Notes: generated by a model from the letters alone, not told the origin. Counted from the first letter of the stretch, positions 1-5,799 are shown. The stretch: DNA of 11,078 bases from an archaeon (GCA_030616665.1 JAUWWX010000013.1:1-11078), one strand, 5' to 3'. Program-made: numbers and translations.

Positions 1-64
1 AAAGAATTTCGCGCTTGAGAAAGATAACTATTTCCAAAAAATTGTTGGAATTGTGGGCACAGAA
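1..64. other. Flank with no assigned gene
   Basis: This short stretch lies downstream of the aIF5A stop codon. It holds a 6-bp inverted repeat, TTCCAA (32-37) and TTGGAA (45-50), with a 7-nt spacer. That could form a weak hairpin at the end of the aIF5A transcript. A plus-strand frame is open here and runs on into the antisense of aIF5A, and another ends with a stop at 16-18. Neither can be called a gene from so little sequence. Confidence 0.3.
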
Positions 65-448
65 TCAGTTTCCCTTCTTTCTCAGCACCTTTACTTGGCT
101 GCCCCACCTGATGTACTCGACCTCAAGGCCGCTTGCCAGGCCAGAAATCTCGGCTGGCTTCTTCACGTCAAACATTTCATAGGACTGAAGGTCCATTATC
201 TGCAGCATGTCCCCCATTACTGCAACGACTTGGGCACTGCCCTTGACCATTATTGGCACGTCAACGTCCATGCTGGTTGACTTCAAAAGCCCCCTTTTTT
301 GGTTTGAGAAAACGTCGAATGCAACAACCCTTACCTTTGCTGAACCGTGCTTCCCTGGCTTTGACTTGTCAGTCGCTTTAACCTGGCAGGCAAATCCGTC
401 AATCAGGACAAAAGAGCCGGGTTTCAAATGACCTGCGCTTGTAAACAT
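65..448 (-). CDS. eif5A: Translation initiation factor 5A (aIF5A)
   Basis: This 127-residue protein is the archaeal homologue of eIF5A/EF-P. It binds the ribosome and helps peptide-bond formation at difficult sequences. The N-terminal SH3-like barrel carries the loop SKPGKHGSAK. In this family the lysine between PG and HG (about residue 33) is modified to hypusine or deoxyhypusine. The C-terminal half (DVPIMVKGSAQVVAVMGD onward) matches the OB-fold domain, and the length fits the archaeal family (about 125-140). I chose the ATG at 448 because GAGGGTGA (453-460 on this strand) sits just upstream and LKPGSFVLIDG then falls at the usual place. An in-frame GTG at 475 would add nine residues. A TATA-like box overlapping the end of the upstream acetyltransferase gene suggests its own promoter. 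Identity is very secure. Confidence 0.96.
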   Translation of the reverse strand: MFTSAGHLKPGSFVLIDGFACQVKATDKSKPGKHGSAKVRVVAFDVFSNQKRGLLKSTSMDVDVPIMVKGSAQVVAVMGDMLQIMDLQSYEMFDVKKPAEISGLASGLEVEYIRWGSQVKVLRKKGN

Positions 449-495
449 CTTTTCACCCTCAGCCAAAAAATTCACCCCAATAAATTAGCCCGTTT

Positions 496-507
496 CCTTT
501 TAAATAT
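496..507 (-). promoter_or_regulatory. TATA-like box for aIF5A
   Basis: On the minus strand this reads ATATTTAAAAGG. Its centre is about 27 nt upstream of position 475, which would give a leader of about 27 nt before the ATG at 448 carrying the GAGGGTGA ribosome site. It overlaps the last codons of the acetyltransferase gene, so aIF5A is probably transcribed independently of it. Confidence 0.5.
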
Positions 508-1045
508 CTTTTCGCTCATATTCGCGGGCAAGAATAGAGTAAACTCGCAGGTCATGCATTTTTCCCAGGCCGCTTTTTATGCTCTCTCTTTCAATTCCCT
601 CGAATTTGGCGCCTGCTTTTTCAATAACTTTTCTGCTTGCCTTGTTTTTTGTGCTGCATTTTATTGCAACCCTGTTAAGCTTCAATTTCTTGAATGCAAA
701 GCGCAATAACAGGCGTATTGCTTCCCCCATATATCCTTGTCCCCTGTACCCCTTTCCAAGCCAGAAGCCGATTTCGCCATTCCTGTCGCGCCTGTCAATT
801 CTTAGTATGCCAACGGAGCCAAACAGTTTCTTCCCTTTCTTGGAACGGATTGCAAAGCGGAATTCCTGTTTTTTCCGCCATTTTTCTTTGCTCTCTTTAA
901 TGAATTTCTTTGCATGCCCTGCCTTGTAAGGCCAAGGAACCCTAGTAAAGCGCGCAATGCTCTTGTCGTCTGCAAGCTGCTGCAGTTCCCCTGCATCACT
1001 TTGCCTCCAAGGCCTTAAAAAAATTCTTTTCCCCTCAGTTTTCAT
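500..1045 (-). CDS. GNAT N-acetyltransferase, RimJ/RimL-like
   Basis: This 181-residue protein is a GCN5-related acetyltransferase, which moves an acetyl group from acetyl-CoA to an amine. The N-terminus (KRIFLRPWRQSDAGEL) is the usual first strand and helix of RimJ/RimL-type members. The acetyl-CoA pyrophosphate loop is RGQGYMGEA, following GEIGFWLGKGY (motif A). The strand RVAIKCSTKNKASRKVIEKA with the downstream G-A-K-F-E-G segment is motif B. Family members acetylate protein N-termini, tRNA-linked or small-molecule amines; the substrate cannot be read from sequence. I chose the ATG at 1045, preceded by AAGGGGGAT, over an upstream start at 1081 that would add 12 residues of non-family sequence. 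It lies 51 nt upstream of aIF5A on the same strand and diverges from the NYN gene. Confidence 0.88.
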   Translation of the reverse strand: MKTEGKRIFLRPWRQSDAGELQQLADDKSIARFTRVPWPYKAGHAKKFIKESKEKWRKKQEFRFAIRSKKGKKLFGSVGILRIDRRDRNGEIGFWLGKGYRGQGYMGEAIRLLLRFAFKKLKLNRVAIKCSTKNKASRKVIEKAGAKFEGIERESIKSGLGKMHDLRVYSILAREYERKDI

Positions 1046-1111
1046 ACAAAAATCCCCCTTTTTGCAATTCCAGCTTTTCAAATACCTTTTTCTTATTATT
1101 TGTCATTAATC

Positions 1112-1126
1112 TTATTAATATATTAA
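1112..1126 (+). promoter_or_regulatory. TATA-like box for the NYN/DUF2226 operon
   Basis: The AT-only stretch TTATTAATATATTAA lies 25-30 nt upstream of the GTG at 1149, so the transcript would begin at or next to the start codon (leaderless). A separate AT-rich segment at about 1076-1090 on the minus strand may serve the divergent acetyltransferase gene. Confidence 0.5.
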
Positions 1127-1148
1127 TTCCCTTTGGTGCATTTGCTTG

Positions 1149-1610
1149 GTGCTTGATGACGTCAAGAAGAAGATTGGCAGGGTCATAAAAAAGAAGAAGC
1201 AGCGAAACCTCGCGGTTTTCGTCGATGGCCCAAACATTTTGCGAAAGGAATTGGGCATTGACCTGGAAACGATTAAAAAGGTCTTGGAAAAGCACGGCAA
1301 CCTAAAGATTGCCAGGATTTTTCTGAACCAGTTTGCGTCCAACAAGCTGGTTGAAGCGGTTGTCAACCAAGGCTTTGAAACAGTGCTTACGGTGGGCGAC
1401 ATAGATGTTGCGATGGCTAGTGATGCCACGGAAGCAGTCTTCAACAAGTCAATTCACGCCATAGCATTTGTTACCAGGGACAGTGATTTCCTGCCCGCAA
1501 TTATGAAGGCAAAGAGGTATGGAAAGGAAACAATCGTTGTTTTGGCCGAGGAGGCCTCGGCGGCAGCATTAAAAAATACCGCTGACGTAGTAATAGTACT
1601 GGGTGCCTGA
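1149..1610 (+). CDS. NYN/LabA-like (PIN-fold) domain protein, TIGR00288 type
   Basis: This 153-residue single-domain protein belongs to the NYN branch of the PIN-like fold, metal-dependent RNases. A basic leader (residues 1-20) is followed by NLAVFVDGPNI with Asp26 in the first metal-binding position. Further acidic positions are TVGDIDVAMASDA (Asp84, Asp86, Asp92) and VTRDSDFLP (Asp111, Asp113), in the order expected of the family. The C-terminal strand-helix repeat (KETIVVLAEEASAAALKNTAD) completes the fold. Length and motifs fit the near-universal archaeal family TIGR00288. Activity on RNA is inferred from the fold. The start is uncertain: GTG at 1149 fits a leaderless transcript from the TATA box at 1112-1126, and TTG at 1146 is one codon upstream. 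Only 2 nt separate its stop from the next gene, so they are probably cotranscribed. Confidence 0.85.
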   Translation: MLDDVKKKIGRVIKKKKQRNLAVFVDGPNILRKELGIDLETIKKVLEKHGNLKIARIFLNQFASNKLVEAVVNQGFETVLTVGDIDVAMASDATEAVFNKSIHAIAFVTRDSDFLPAIMKAKRYGKETIVVLAEEASAAALKNTADVVIVLGA

Positions 1611-1612
1611 AA

Positions 1613-2101
1613 ATGAACATTCCGATTGGAAATGTCGAGGAACAGCATTTGAGCTTTTCTGAAAACAACCCGCTAAACAAAATCAAGCAGCTGATGCAGT
1701 CAGGGTTTGACGGCTACGTTGTTGCAACGATTGAAGGCGTCTCTGGCCTGGAGGAAGGCTTGCTGCTGCTAAAGGGCAAGGAAATTGTAGGCGCGGTTTT
1801 TGATGCCCTCAGGATAAACAAGCAGCTTTACGGCGTTCCTGCGCTGAGGCTCTCCCTAAACCTTTTGAAGGCAAGGAAAGGAGTGTTTGATGTGAACAGG
1901 CTGAGCAGGCAGCAGATTGACTTGATAATTGCCTTCAACGAAAAGATAAGGCTAGCAAAGCCAATTGCAATGCCAATGCTGTCAAAGCTTCTACCTCCAA
2001 AATACAAACCAGCTATTGTTTCAAAAGAGCTTGCAGTCGACCTTGGCGTGAGTGAAACAAAATACAAGCTTTTTAAGAGGCTTGGCCTTGGCTCAATCTA
2101 G
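1613..2101 (+). CDS. DUF2226-like archaeal protein
   Basis: This 162-residue soluble protein has no catalytic motif I can see. Residues about 23-65 hold the segment GFDGYVVATIEG, then GLEEGLLLLKGKEIVGAVFDA. This is an alternating-strand pattern ending in a K/D-G-x-I-V-G-A turn and is typical of the archaeal DUF2226 family as I remember it. The same layout occurs in PATAN/DUF4388 domains, which pair with roadblock proteins and GTPases in bacterial polarity systems. That link is inference. The segment LSRQQIDLIIAFNEKIRL follows, and then a C-terminal tail with a helical, possibly helix-turn-helix, end (ELAVDLGVSETKYKLFKRLG). The ATG is 2 nt after the NYN stop, so the pair is an operon. It lies upstream of a roadblock-like protein and MinD. 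Confidence 0.65.
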   Translation: MNIPIGNVEEQHLSFSENNPLNKIKQLMQSGFDGYVVATIEGVSGLEEGLLLLKGKEIVGAVFDALRINKQLYGVPALRLSLNLLKARKGVFDVNRLSRQQIDLIIAFNEKIRLAKPIAMPMLSKLLPPKYKPAIVSKELAVDLGVSETKYKLFKRLGLGSI

Positions 2102-2154
2102 CAAAAAGTAGCGTTAATGGATAGCATTTTAAAGAGGGGGCACGCAATCTAAAC

Positions 2155-2163
2155 TTTTTAATT
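2155..2163 (+). promoter_or_regulatory. TATA-like box for the gene at 2204
   Basis: TTTTTAATT is centred about 45 nt before the ATG at 2204, predicting transcription from about 2185. The short leader would contain GAGG (2190-2193) as ribosome binding site. It marks a new transcription unit after the NYN/DUF2226 pair. Confidence 0.4.
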
Positions 2164-2203
2164 CATTTCGTTGTTCTGTAAATTTGGAAGAGGGCAGTAA
2201 AAT

Positions 2204-2662
2204 ATGGCTGTTTTTGGTTTCATCACAAGGTTTGCAGCAAAGGTACTGGCTGTTGACAGCACCAGCTTGCCAGAACAGCAGCTTGCCATGATTCAAGACG
2301 TGCTGGCAGGCCAGAAAGCCAGGGTGCAGGGAAAGGAGGCAAAGGAGCTTTTAACATGCCTTAAAAGAAAGCACCTTGTGAACAGCATCACATTGCACAG
2401 GTTTAAAGACGGGCTTGTTTTCAGCAGCAGCGGGAATGGAATGCAAGAAAGCAAAAGAGGAACAGAAGTGGTGAATTTTGTAAAAAGAAACTTTGAAAAC
2501 ACAGACATTGTCACCCTGAGAACAGGAAAAGAGTGGATAATGCTTATGCCGCTGCAAAGCAGCTTCTATGTTGTGAAGGCAAACAGCACGCTTTCAACAG
2601 TGGAGTTGAGGGCCCTGGCCAAAGAAATAGAATCCGTTTTTAAAAAAAAGCACCTTTCCTGA
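2204..2662 (+). CDS. Hypothetical protein, possible roadblock/LC7-like fold
   Basis: I do not recognise this 152-residue protein by family. The first 55 residues are mostly helical (FITRFAAKVLAVDS, then a Q/K-rich helix). The rest alternates strands and helices: SITLHRFKDGLVFSSSGNG, then a helix EVVNFVKRNF, then DIVTLRTGKEWIMLMPLQSS and FYVVKANSTLS, then a final helix LRALAKEIESVFKK. This strand-strand-helix-strand-strand-helix order, with a G-containing turn after the first hairpin, resembles roadblock/LC7 domains, which scaffold GTPases and other P-loop proteins. The assignment is a fold guess only. It has no signal peptide or membrane segment. It has its own TATA-like box and GAGG ribosome site, and lies between the DUF2226-like gene and minD, 77 nt before the latter's start. 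Confidence 0.6.
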   Translation: MAVFGFITRFAAKVLAVDSTSLPEQQLAMIQDVLAGQKARVQGKEAKELLTCLKRKHLVNSITLHRFKDGLVFSSSGNGMQESKRGTEVVNFVKRNFENTDIVTLRTGKEWIMLMPLQSSFYVVKANSTLSTVELRALAKEIESVFKKKHLS

Positions 2663-2705
2663 AAAGGCTCTTTGGGGTAATATTTTTAACCGCGTAAGAT
2701 AACTA

Positions 2706-2728
2706 TAATATCACCTAATATGATATTA
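2706..2728 (+). promoter_or_regulatory. Perfect inverted repeat on the minD promoter, candidate operator
   Basis: TAATATCA (2706-2713) and TGATATTA (2721-2728) are exact reverse complements with a 7-nt spacer, giving a 15-bp centre-to-centre distance. The left arm overlaps the AT-rich segment CTATAATATC that would be the TATA box of a near-leaderless minD transcript starting around 2735-2740. The right arm ends 11 nt before the GTG start. The position suits a dimeric repressor site, although AT-rich chance symmetry is possible. Confidence 0.4.
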
Positions 2729-2739
2729 CAGCAAACAGA

Positions 2740-3558
2740 GTGGTGTTGGTTCTGGGAAGAATAATCACAGTTGCATCAGGCAAGGGTGGGGTTGGAAAAA
2801 CAACGCTAGTTGCAAATTTGGGAATTGCGCTTGCGCAAAAAAACTTCAAGGTGCTTTTGGTTGACGCAGACATCGCAATGGCGAATTTGTCGCTGCTGTT
2901 GGGAATGCAAGCCTCGCCAATAACCCTGCACGACGTATTGGTTGGGGAGAGCAGCGTTGAGGACGCGATCTACGAGGGTCCGGCAGGATTAAACTTCATC
3001 CCAAGCGGCCTAAGCCTTGAATCCTACAGGCGGGTTGATACAGAAAGGCTTGAGTCCGTCGTAAGAGAGGTTGCCAGCCAATACGACTTCATTTTGCTGG
3101 ACGCACCGCCAGGAATTGAAAAAAATGTGATGTCAGCGCTTGCAGCAGCAGATGAGATATTGCTCATTACAATACCAACCTCACCCAGCATTGCCGATGT
3201 TTTGAAAACAAAGATTGTTAGCCAAAGGCTCGGCTCAAGCCCAATTGGAATAGTGGTAAACTTCAGAATGGGAGAAAAGGGCGAAATAAAAGACGATGAC
3301 ATAATGAAGATGCTGGAACTGCCTGTCTACGGCAACATTCCGTTTGACCTAGAGGTAAGAAGGAGCTTCATGCAGCAGAACGTGCAGCCGGTGATGGTAA
3401 GAAAGCCGACAACGCCGGCAGCAATCGCAATGAGAAAGATTGCAGCAAAGGTAGCGGGAATAAAAGCCCACGAGTTCCTTGCCGAAGAAAAGAAGCAAGG
3501 GTTTTTAAGCAGGTTGCTGGCGATGTTTAAAAGAGGCAAAAAGAAGCCCAGCAAATAA
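2740..3558 (+). CDS. minD: MinD/ParA-family septum/site-determining ATPase
   Basis: This 272-residue P-loop ATPase of the MinD/ParA (SIMIBI) class belongs to a group that dimerises with ATP and positions proteins or DNA at membranes. The deviant Walker A motif is SGKGGVGKTT (residues 13-22) with the signature lysine Lys15. The A' motif is VDADIAMAN with Asp44, and Walker B is FILLDAPPG with Asp121. The C-terminus GFLSRLLAMFKRGKKK is a short amphipathic helix followed by lysines, like the membrane-targeting sequence of bacterial MinD. This favours a membrane role over Mrp or Soj functions. The start is GTG at 2740, with in-frame GTG and TTG codons just after, so the true start could lie two codons later. 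An inverted repeat overlaps its promoter. The Sm gene follows 14 nt downstream. Confidence 0.92.
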   Translation: MVLVLGRIITVASGKGGVGKTTLVANLGIALAQKNFKVLLVDADIAMANLSLLLGMQASPITLHDVLVGESSVEDAIYEGPAGLNFIPSGLSLESYRRVDTERLESVVREVASQYDFILLDAPPGIEKNVMSALAAADEILLITIPTSPSIADVLKTKIVSQRLGSSPIGIVVNFRMGEKGEIKDDDIMKMLELPVYGNIPFDLEVRRSFMQQNVQPVMVRKPTTPAAIAMRKIAAKVAGIKAHEFLAEEKKQGFLSRLLAMFKRGKKKPSK

Positions 3559-3572
3559 AAGGTGAAAAAAAA

Positions 3573-3791
3573 ATGGCAAACAGGCCCTTTGACATGCTAA
3601 ACGAAGCAATCGGAAAAGAAGTCCTCCTCCTACTGAAAGGAGATGTTTCAATAAGGGGGACACTAAAAGCATTCGACGTGCACTTGAACCTGGTTTTGGA
3701 CAACGCGGAAAAGCTTGAAAACGGCGAAGCAAAAACCAAGTACGGCAAGCTAATGGTGAGAGGCGACAGTGTAGTCCTCATAAGCTCGTAA
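3573..3791 (+). CDS. Sm-like archaeal protein (SmAP/LSm)
   Basis: This 72-residue protein is a single Sm domain. Archaeal members form heptameric rings that bind U-rich RNA and are linked to tRNA and small-RNA metabolism. The Sm1 motif is seen in FDVHLNLVLDNAE (D-x-H-x-N-L-V-L), and Sm2 in GKLMVRGDSVVLISS, with the RGD/RGxSV core. The length is typical of SmAP1. The ATG is preceded by AAAGGTGAAAA, a good ribosome site, and the gene lies 14 nt after minD, so it is probably cotranscribed with it. The identification is secure; no partner gene in the window explains which RNAs it binds. Confidence 0.93.
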   Translation: MANRPFDMLNEAIGKEVLLLLKGDVSIRGTLKAFDVHLNLVLDNAEKLENGEAKTKYGKLMVRGDSVVLISS

Positions 3792-3796
3792 GCTAA

Positions 3797-3806
3797 TTTT
3801 TTAAAA
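3797..3806 (+). promoter_or_regulatory. TATA-like box for tRNA-Ala
   Basis: TTTTTTAAAA is centred about 33 nt upstream of the tRNA 5' end at 3835, an acceptable distance for an archaeal tRNA promoter. It lies just after the Sm stop codon, and the T-run may also help end the preceding transcript. Confidence 0.45.
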
Positions 3807-3834
3807 CACTTTCTCTCCAAATTCTTCCTTAAAA

Positions 3835-3906
3835 GGGCCCTTAGTCTAGTGGTAGGACGCTCGGTTGGCAATCGGGAAATCCCGGGTTCAAATCCCGGAG
3901 GGTCCA
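3835..3906 (+). tRNA. tRNA-Ala (anticodon GGC)
   Basis: A full 72-nt cloverleaf can be drawn. The acceptor GGGCCCT pairs with AGGGTCC and includes the G3-U70 wobble that is the main alanine identity element; the discriminator is A73. The D-stem is GTCT/GGAC, with the conserved GG in the loop. The anticodon stem CTCGG/TCGGG has loop TTGGCAA, giving anticodon GGC for GCC/GCU codons. The variable region is 5 nt. The T-arm CCGGG/CCCGG has loop TTCAAAT. CCA is not encoded and there is no intron. It lies between the Sm gene and the coiled-coil gene on the same strand. Confidence 0.95.
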
Positions 3907-3908
3907 TT

Positions 3909-4009
3909 AGCCGCAAACCCGGCTGGGGTTGCAAGAGCCCTATTTCGCTTCGCTCAATAGGGCGGCTTCGCTCACAATTGGCAGCCAGTTTTTTCTTTTT
4001 CCCAACTGG
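3909..4009 (+). repeat. Hairpin-rich spacer after tRNA-Ala
   Basis: Several inverted repeats sit in a row: AGCCG/CGGCT (3909-3913 and 3920-3924), the perfect 8-bp GCCCTATT/AATAGGGC (3937-3944 and 3956-3963, 11-nt loop), and CCAGTT/AACTGG (3985-3990 and 4004-4009, with a pyrimidine-rich loop). The 10-mer GCTTCGCTCA occurs twice (3947-3956 and 3965-3974). No start codon with a credible coding frame is seen here. The segment could be a terminator/processing region for the tRNA or a small structured RNA. Confidence 0.5.
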
Positions 4010-4026
4010 GTTTTTGGCCACCGCAA

Positions 4027-4036
4027 ACCTTTTTTA
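4027..4036 (+). promoter_or_regulatory. TATA-like box for the coiled-coil gene
   Basis: The run CCTTTTTTATCC lies about 28-32 nt before the ATG at 4062. That distance predicts a leaderless or near-leaderless transcript, which agrees with the absence of a convincing ribosome site in front of this ATG. Confidence 0.45.
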
Positions 4037-4061
4037 TCCCCTTGACCTACTCTATTGTGCT

Positions 4062-5630
4062 ATGTTAAGCAAAAAACAGTTGCTTCTGAAAACCATCAGG
4101 GACCTGCTTGCCCTAAAGGTTCCCTTCGATGAAATTTTGTTAAACCTGAAAGAGGTCAGCATAGATAAGGAGCAGGGCAGGAAGCTGATTGAAGAAGCAA
4201 AGCGGCAGCCAGCCAAACCTGGAGAGGAATCCGTGAAAAAAGGCTTTGTTGAAGGGCTTGGGGGAAAAGAAAAAAAGAGGGCTGGGAAAAGGCTCTCGGA
4301 AGAGGAAAAGGCTAAGATAATTGAGAGGGACAGAGAAGAGGCCTCCGAACAGCTTGCAGCAGAAGCTGTTGAAACTGAGGAAAAGATTCCGGCGGAAGAA
4401 ATCGCAGAAGAAATTGGCGTGGAAGAACCATCAAAAAAAGGCAAGCAAAAGGCAAGCCTTTCGGACATCATTTCCGAGGTAAAGAAGCCTGCCAAGAAAA
4501 CCAAGGGAGAGAAGCCTGCTAAGGAATGGGCAGCAGAGCCATTTGTTAAAACGCCGGCAGTTGAGGCAGGGGAAGAAGAGCCAGCAGTTGATGCAGAGAA
4601 AGAAAAACCGGCTGAAAGGCTTGCTGAGGAAAAACCCATGCCAAGGCTCATCGAAGACATAAGGATAAGCAAGCTGTGGGAGAAGGGCATTCTTGGAACG
4701 GTAAACCAAAGGCTGGCTGAGATGAAGGAAATAAAGAAAAGCATTGACAGTGTTCTGGACAAAAAGATTGCAGCTGCCTCAAAGAGGGAACTGGAAAAGA
4801 TGAAGGTTTTGTTTGACAGCCAGAGGCTGCTGCTTATAAGCAAGGTTGAAGCAGAAATTGGAGAAAAGGCAAAGGGCTTTGCAGAAATGATTGGGCTGAA
4901 GCTTAGGGAAATGAGGGAAATAAACAAGCGGATTGCCAACCAGATTGAAGACCTCAAGGAAGCCAAAAAGAAGTCAAAGGCGGAAGAAGAAACCCTTTCA
5001 AGGCGATTGAAAGAAATAGACAAAGTAAAGGAAGACCTGGTTGCTTCGCTTAACAGCGAAATAATAAAGAGCAAGACCAATAGCAAACAGCTTGTTGAAG
5101 AAATGAATAAAAAGTCGCAGTTGATGGATGAAAGGATAAACAAGACTTTGCAGCTTGAAAACCAGATTGTCGAGGGCCTGGCCAGGGAAGCGGAGCAGAG
5201 GATCGAAAAAATGATTGCCTCTTTTGAGGCAGAGCAGCAGCAAAAGCTTGCAAGGATTGAGGACAAATCTTATGCAAGCAGGGAAGCCTTAGACAACCAG
5301 ATAAAGGAGAGGCTAATAAAGCTTGACAGGCTGCAGGGAGCAATAACCGTTGAATTCAAGCCGGAAAAGTTCAGGCGGCAGATGAATGAACTAAACGAAT
5401 TCAAGTCGCAGTTTGTGGATGCAATCCAGCGAAACGCGAAGCGCTTTAATGAGGGAATAAGGAGACTGAATAACCAAAGCCAGGTAATAGAAAAGCAGTT
5501 CATGTTGAGGGCAGAAAAAATAGACAAGAAGATTGCTGAGTTGGATGCCTTCGAGAAAAACTTTGCAAAAGAAATTGGCCTCAGCCTTGAAAAGATGACA
5601 AAGAAGGGGAAGAACAACAAGAAGGGCTGA
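4062..5630 (+). CDS. Long coiled-coil protein of unknown function
   Basis: I do not recognise this 522-residue protein. Residues 1-45 look like a small helical domain (LLLKTIRDLLALKVPFDEI, then LNLKEVSIDKEQGRKLIEEA). It could be a helix-turn-helix or docking module. Residues about 46-200 are Glu/Lys/Ala/Pro-rich with short repeats such as EEKPA, and are likely extended and disordered. Residues about 205-510 are an almost unbroken alpha-helical coiled coil of heptad character (for example KEIKKSIDSVLDKKIAAA and EEMNKKSQLMDERINKTL), ending in a lysine/asparagine tail. There are no membrane segments and no Walker motifs, so it is not a full SMC or Rad50 ATPase. The frame stays open upstream through tRNA-Ala, but the ATG at 4062 with its TATA box is the sensible start. 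A cytoskeletal, tethering or chromosome-associated role is possible but unproven. Confidence 0.8.
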   Translation: MLSKKQLLLKTIRDLLALKVPFDEILLNLKEVSIDKEQGRKLIEEAKRQPAKPGEESVKKGFVEGLGGKEKKRAGKRLSEEEKAKIIERDREEASEQLAAEAVETEEKIPAEEIAEEIGVEEPSKKGKQKASLSDIISEVKKPAKKTKGEKPAKEWAAEPFVKTPAVEAGEEEPAVDAEKEKPAERLAEEKPMPRLIEDIRISKLWEKGILGTVNQRLAEMKEIKKSIDSVLDKKIAAASKRELEKMKVLFDSQRLLLISKVEAEIGEKAKGFAEMIGLKLREMREINKRIANQIEDLKEAKKKSKAEEETLSRRLKEIDKVKEDLVASLNSEIIKSKTNSKQLVEEMNKKSQLMDERINKTLQLENQIVEGLAREAEQRIEKMIASFEAEQQQKLARIEDKSYASREALDNQIKERLIKLDRLQGAITVEFKPEKFRRQMNELNEFKSQFVDAIQRNAKRFNEGIRRLNNQSQVIEKQFMLRAEKIDKKIAELDAFEKNFAKEIGLSLEKMTKKGKNNKKG

Positions 5631-5730
5631 TTTGAAAAACCCATCACCTCCAATAGAGAATTTTTTCTTAGGACTCTGTTTTTCTCGGCTTAATCCTTTG
5701 CACGCCTAAATCTTATTCTACTGGTGCAAA

Positions 5731-5739
5731 GGGTTTAAT
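5731..5739 (+). promoter_or_regulatory. Candidate TATA box inside the palindrome
   Basis: GGGTTTAAT would place transcription start near 5760, giving a leader of about 40 nt before the ATG at 5800. Such a transcript lacks the left arm of the palindrome and would leave the ribosome site free. The matching position in the left arm (GGATTAAG read on the minus strand) is a mirror-image candidate firing towards the coiled-coil gene. Confidence 0.35.
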
Positions 5740-5785
5740 GCCTCCAAAAACAGCAGAGACGTCCACGAAAAAATTCATCCTAAAT

Positions 5786-5795
5786 GGAGGTGATG
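5786..5795 (+). promoter_or_regulatory. Very strong Shine-Dalgarno site for the 47-residue ORF
   Basis: GGAGGTGATG matches the expected complement of the archaeal 16S rRNA 3' end over nearly its whole length and ends 4 nt before the ATG at 5800. It is the strongest ribosome site in the window. Every base lies in the outermost helix of the upstream palindrome. Confidence 0.7.
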
Positions 5796-5799
5796 GACG

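Larger units (their letters stand above)
5641..5796 (+). repeat. Long nested imperfect palindrome that buries a ribosome binding site
   Basis: Two arms pair in perfectly nested order. The 12-bp CCATCACCTCCA/TGGAGGTGATGG is at 5641-5652 and 5785-5796. The 10-bp GAATTTTTTC/GAAAAAATTC is at 5658-5667 and 5767-5776. GGAC/GTCC is at 5671-5674 and 5761-5764. The 8-bp CTGTTTTT/AAAAACAG is at 5676-5683 and 5746-5753. GGC/GCC and TTAA/TTAA are at 5687-5693 and 5735-5742. The 9-bp CCTTTGCAC/GTGCAAAGG is at 5695-5703 and 5724-5732, leaving a 20-nt loop. The outermost helix contains the whole Shine-Dalgarno sequence of the ORF at 5800. The repeat begins 10 nt after the coiled-coil stop codon, so it could also end that transcript. 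Confidence 0.85.

Noticed and set aside
53..280. Plus-strand frame opposite aIF5A
   Set aside because: It overlaps the antisense of a conserved gene for most of its length and shows no protein family features.
3909..4009. CRISPR array
   Set aside because: Only one 10-base direct repeat pair with irregular spacing; no array periodicity and no cas genes anywhere in the window.
3527..4021. Minus-strand frame with the peptide DPPGFEPGISRLP across tRNA-Ala
   Set aside because: This is the well-known false translation of the antisense strand of a tRNA T-arm. It also overlaps the Sm gene antisense.
3849..4061. Open frame running from inside tRNA-Ala into the coiled-coil gene, adding 71 residues
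   Set aside because: The extension is a translation of tRNA and hairpin spacer. The ATG at 4062 has a TATA-like box at the right distance, and a coding frame inside a tRNA is not credible.
4052..5266. Long minus-strand frame of 404 residues opposite the coiled-coil gene
   Set aside because: It is Ser/Phe/Leu-rich throughout, as expected from the complement of a Lys/Glu-rich coiled coil. No family motif and no good start signal.
5270..5653. Minus-strand frame starting at the mirror-image ribosome site in the left palindrome arm
   Set aside because: The ribosome-like site is explained by the inverted duplication. The peptide is the low-complexity antisense of the coiled-coil gene end, so I treat it as a relic start without a gene.
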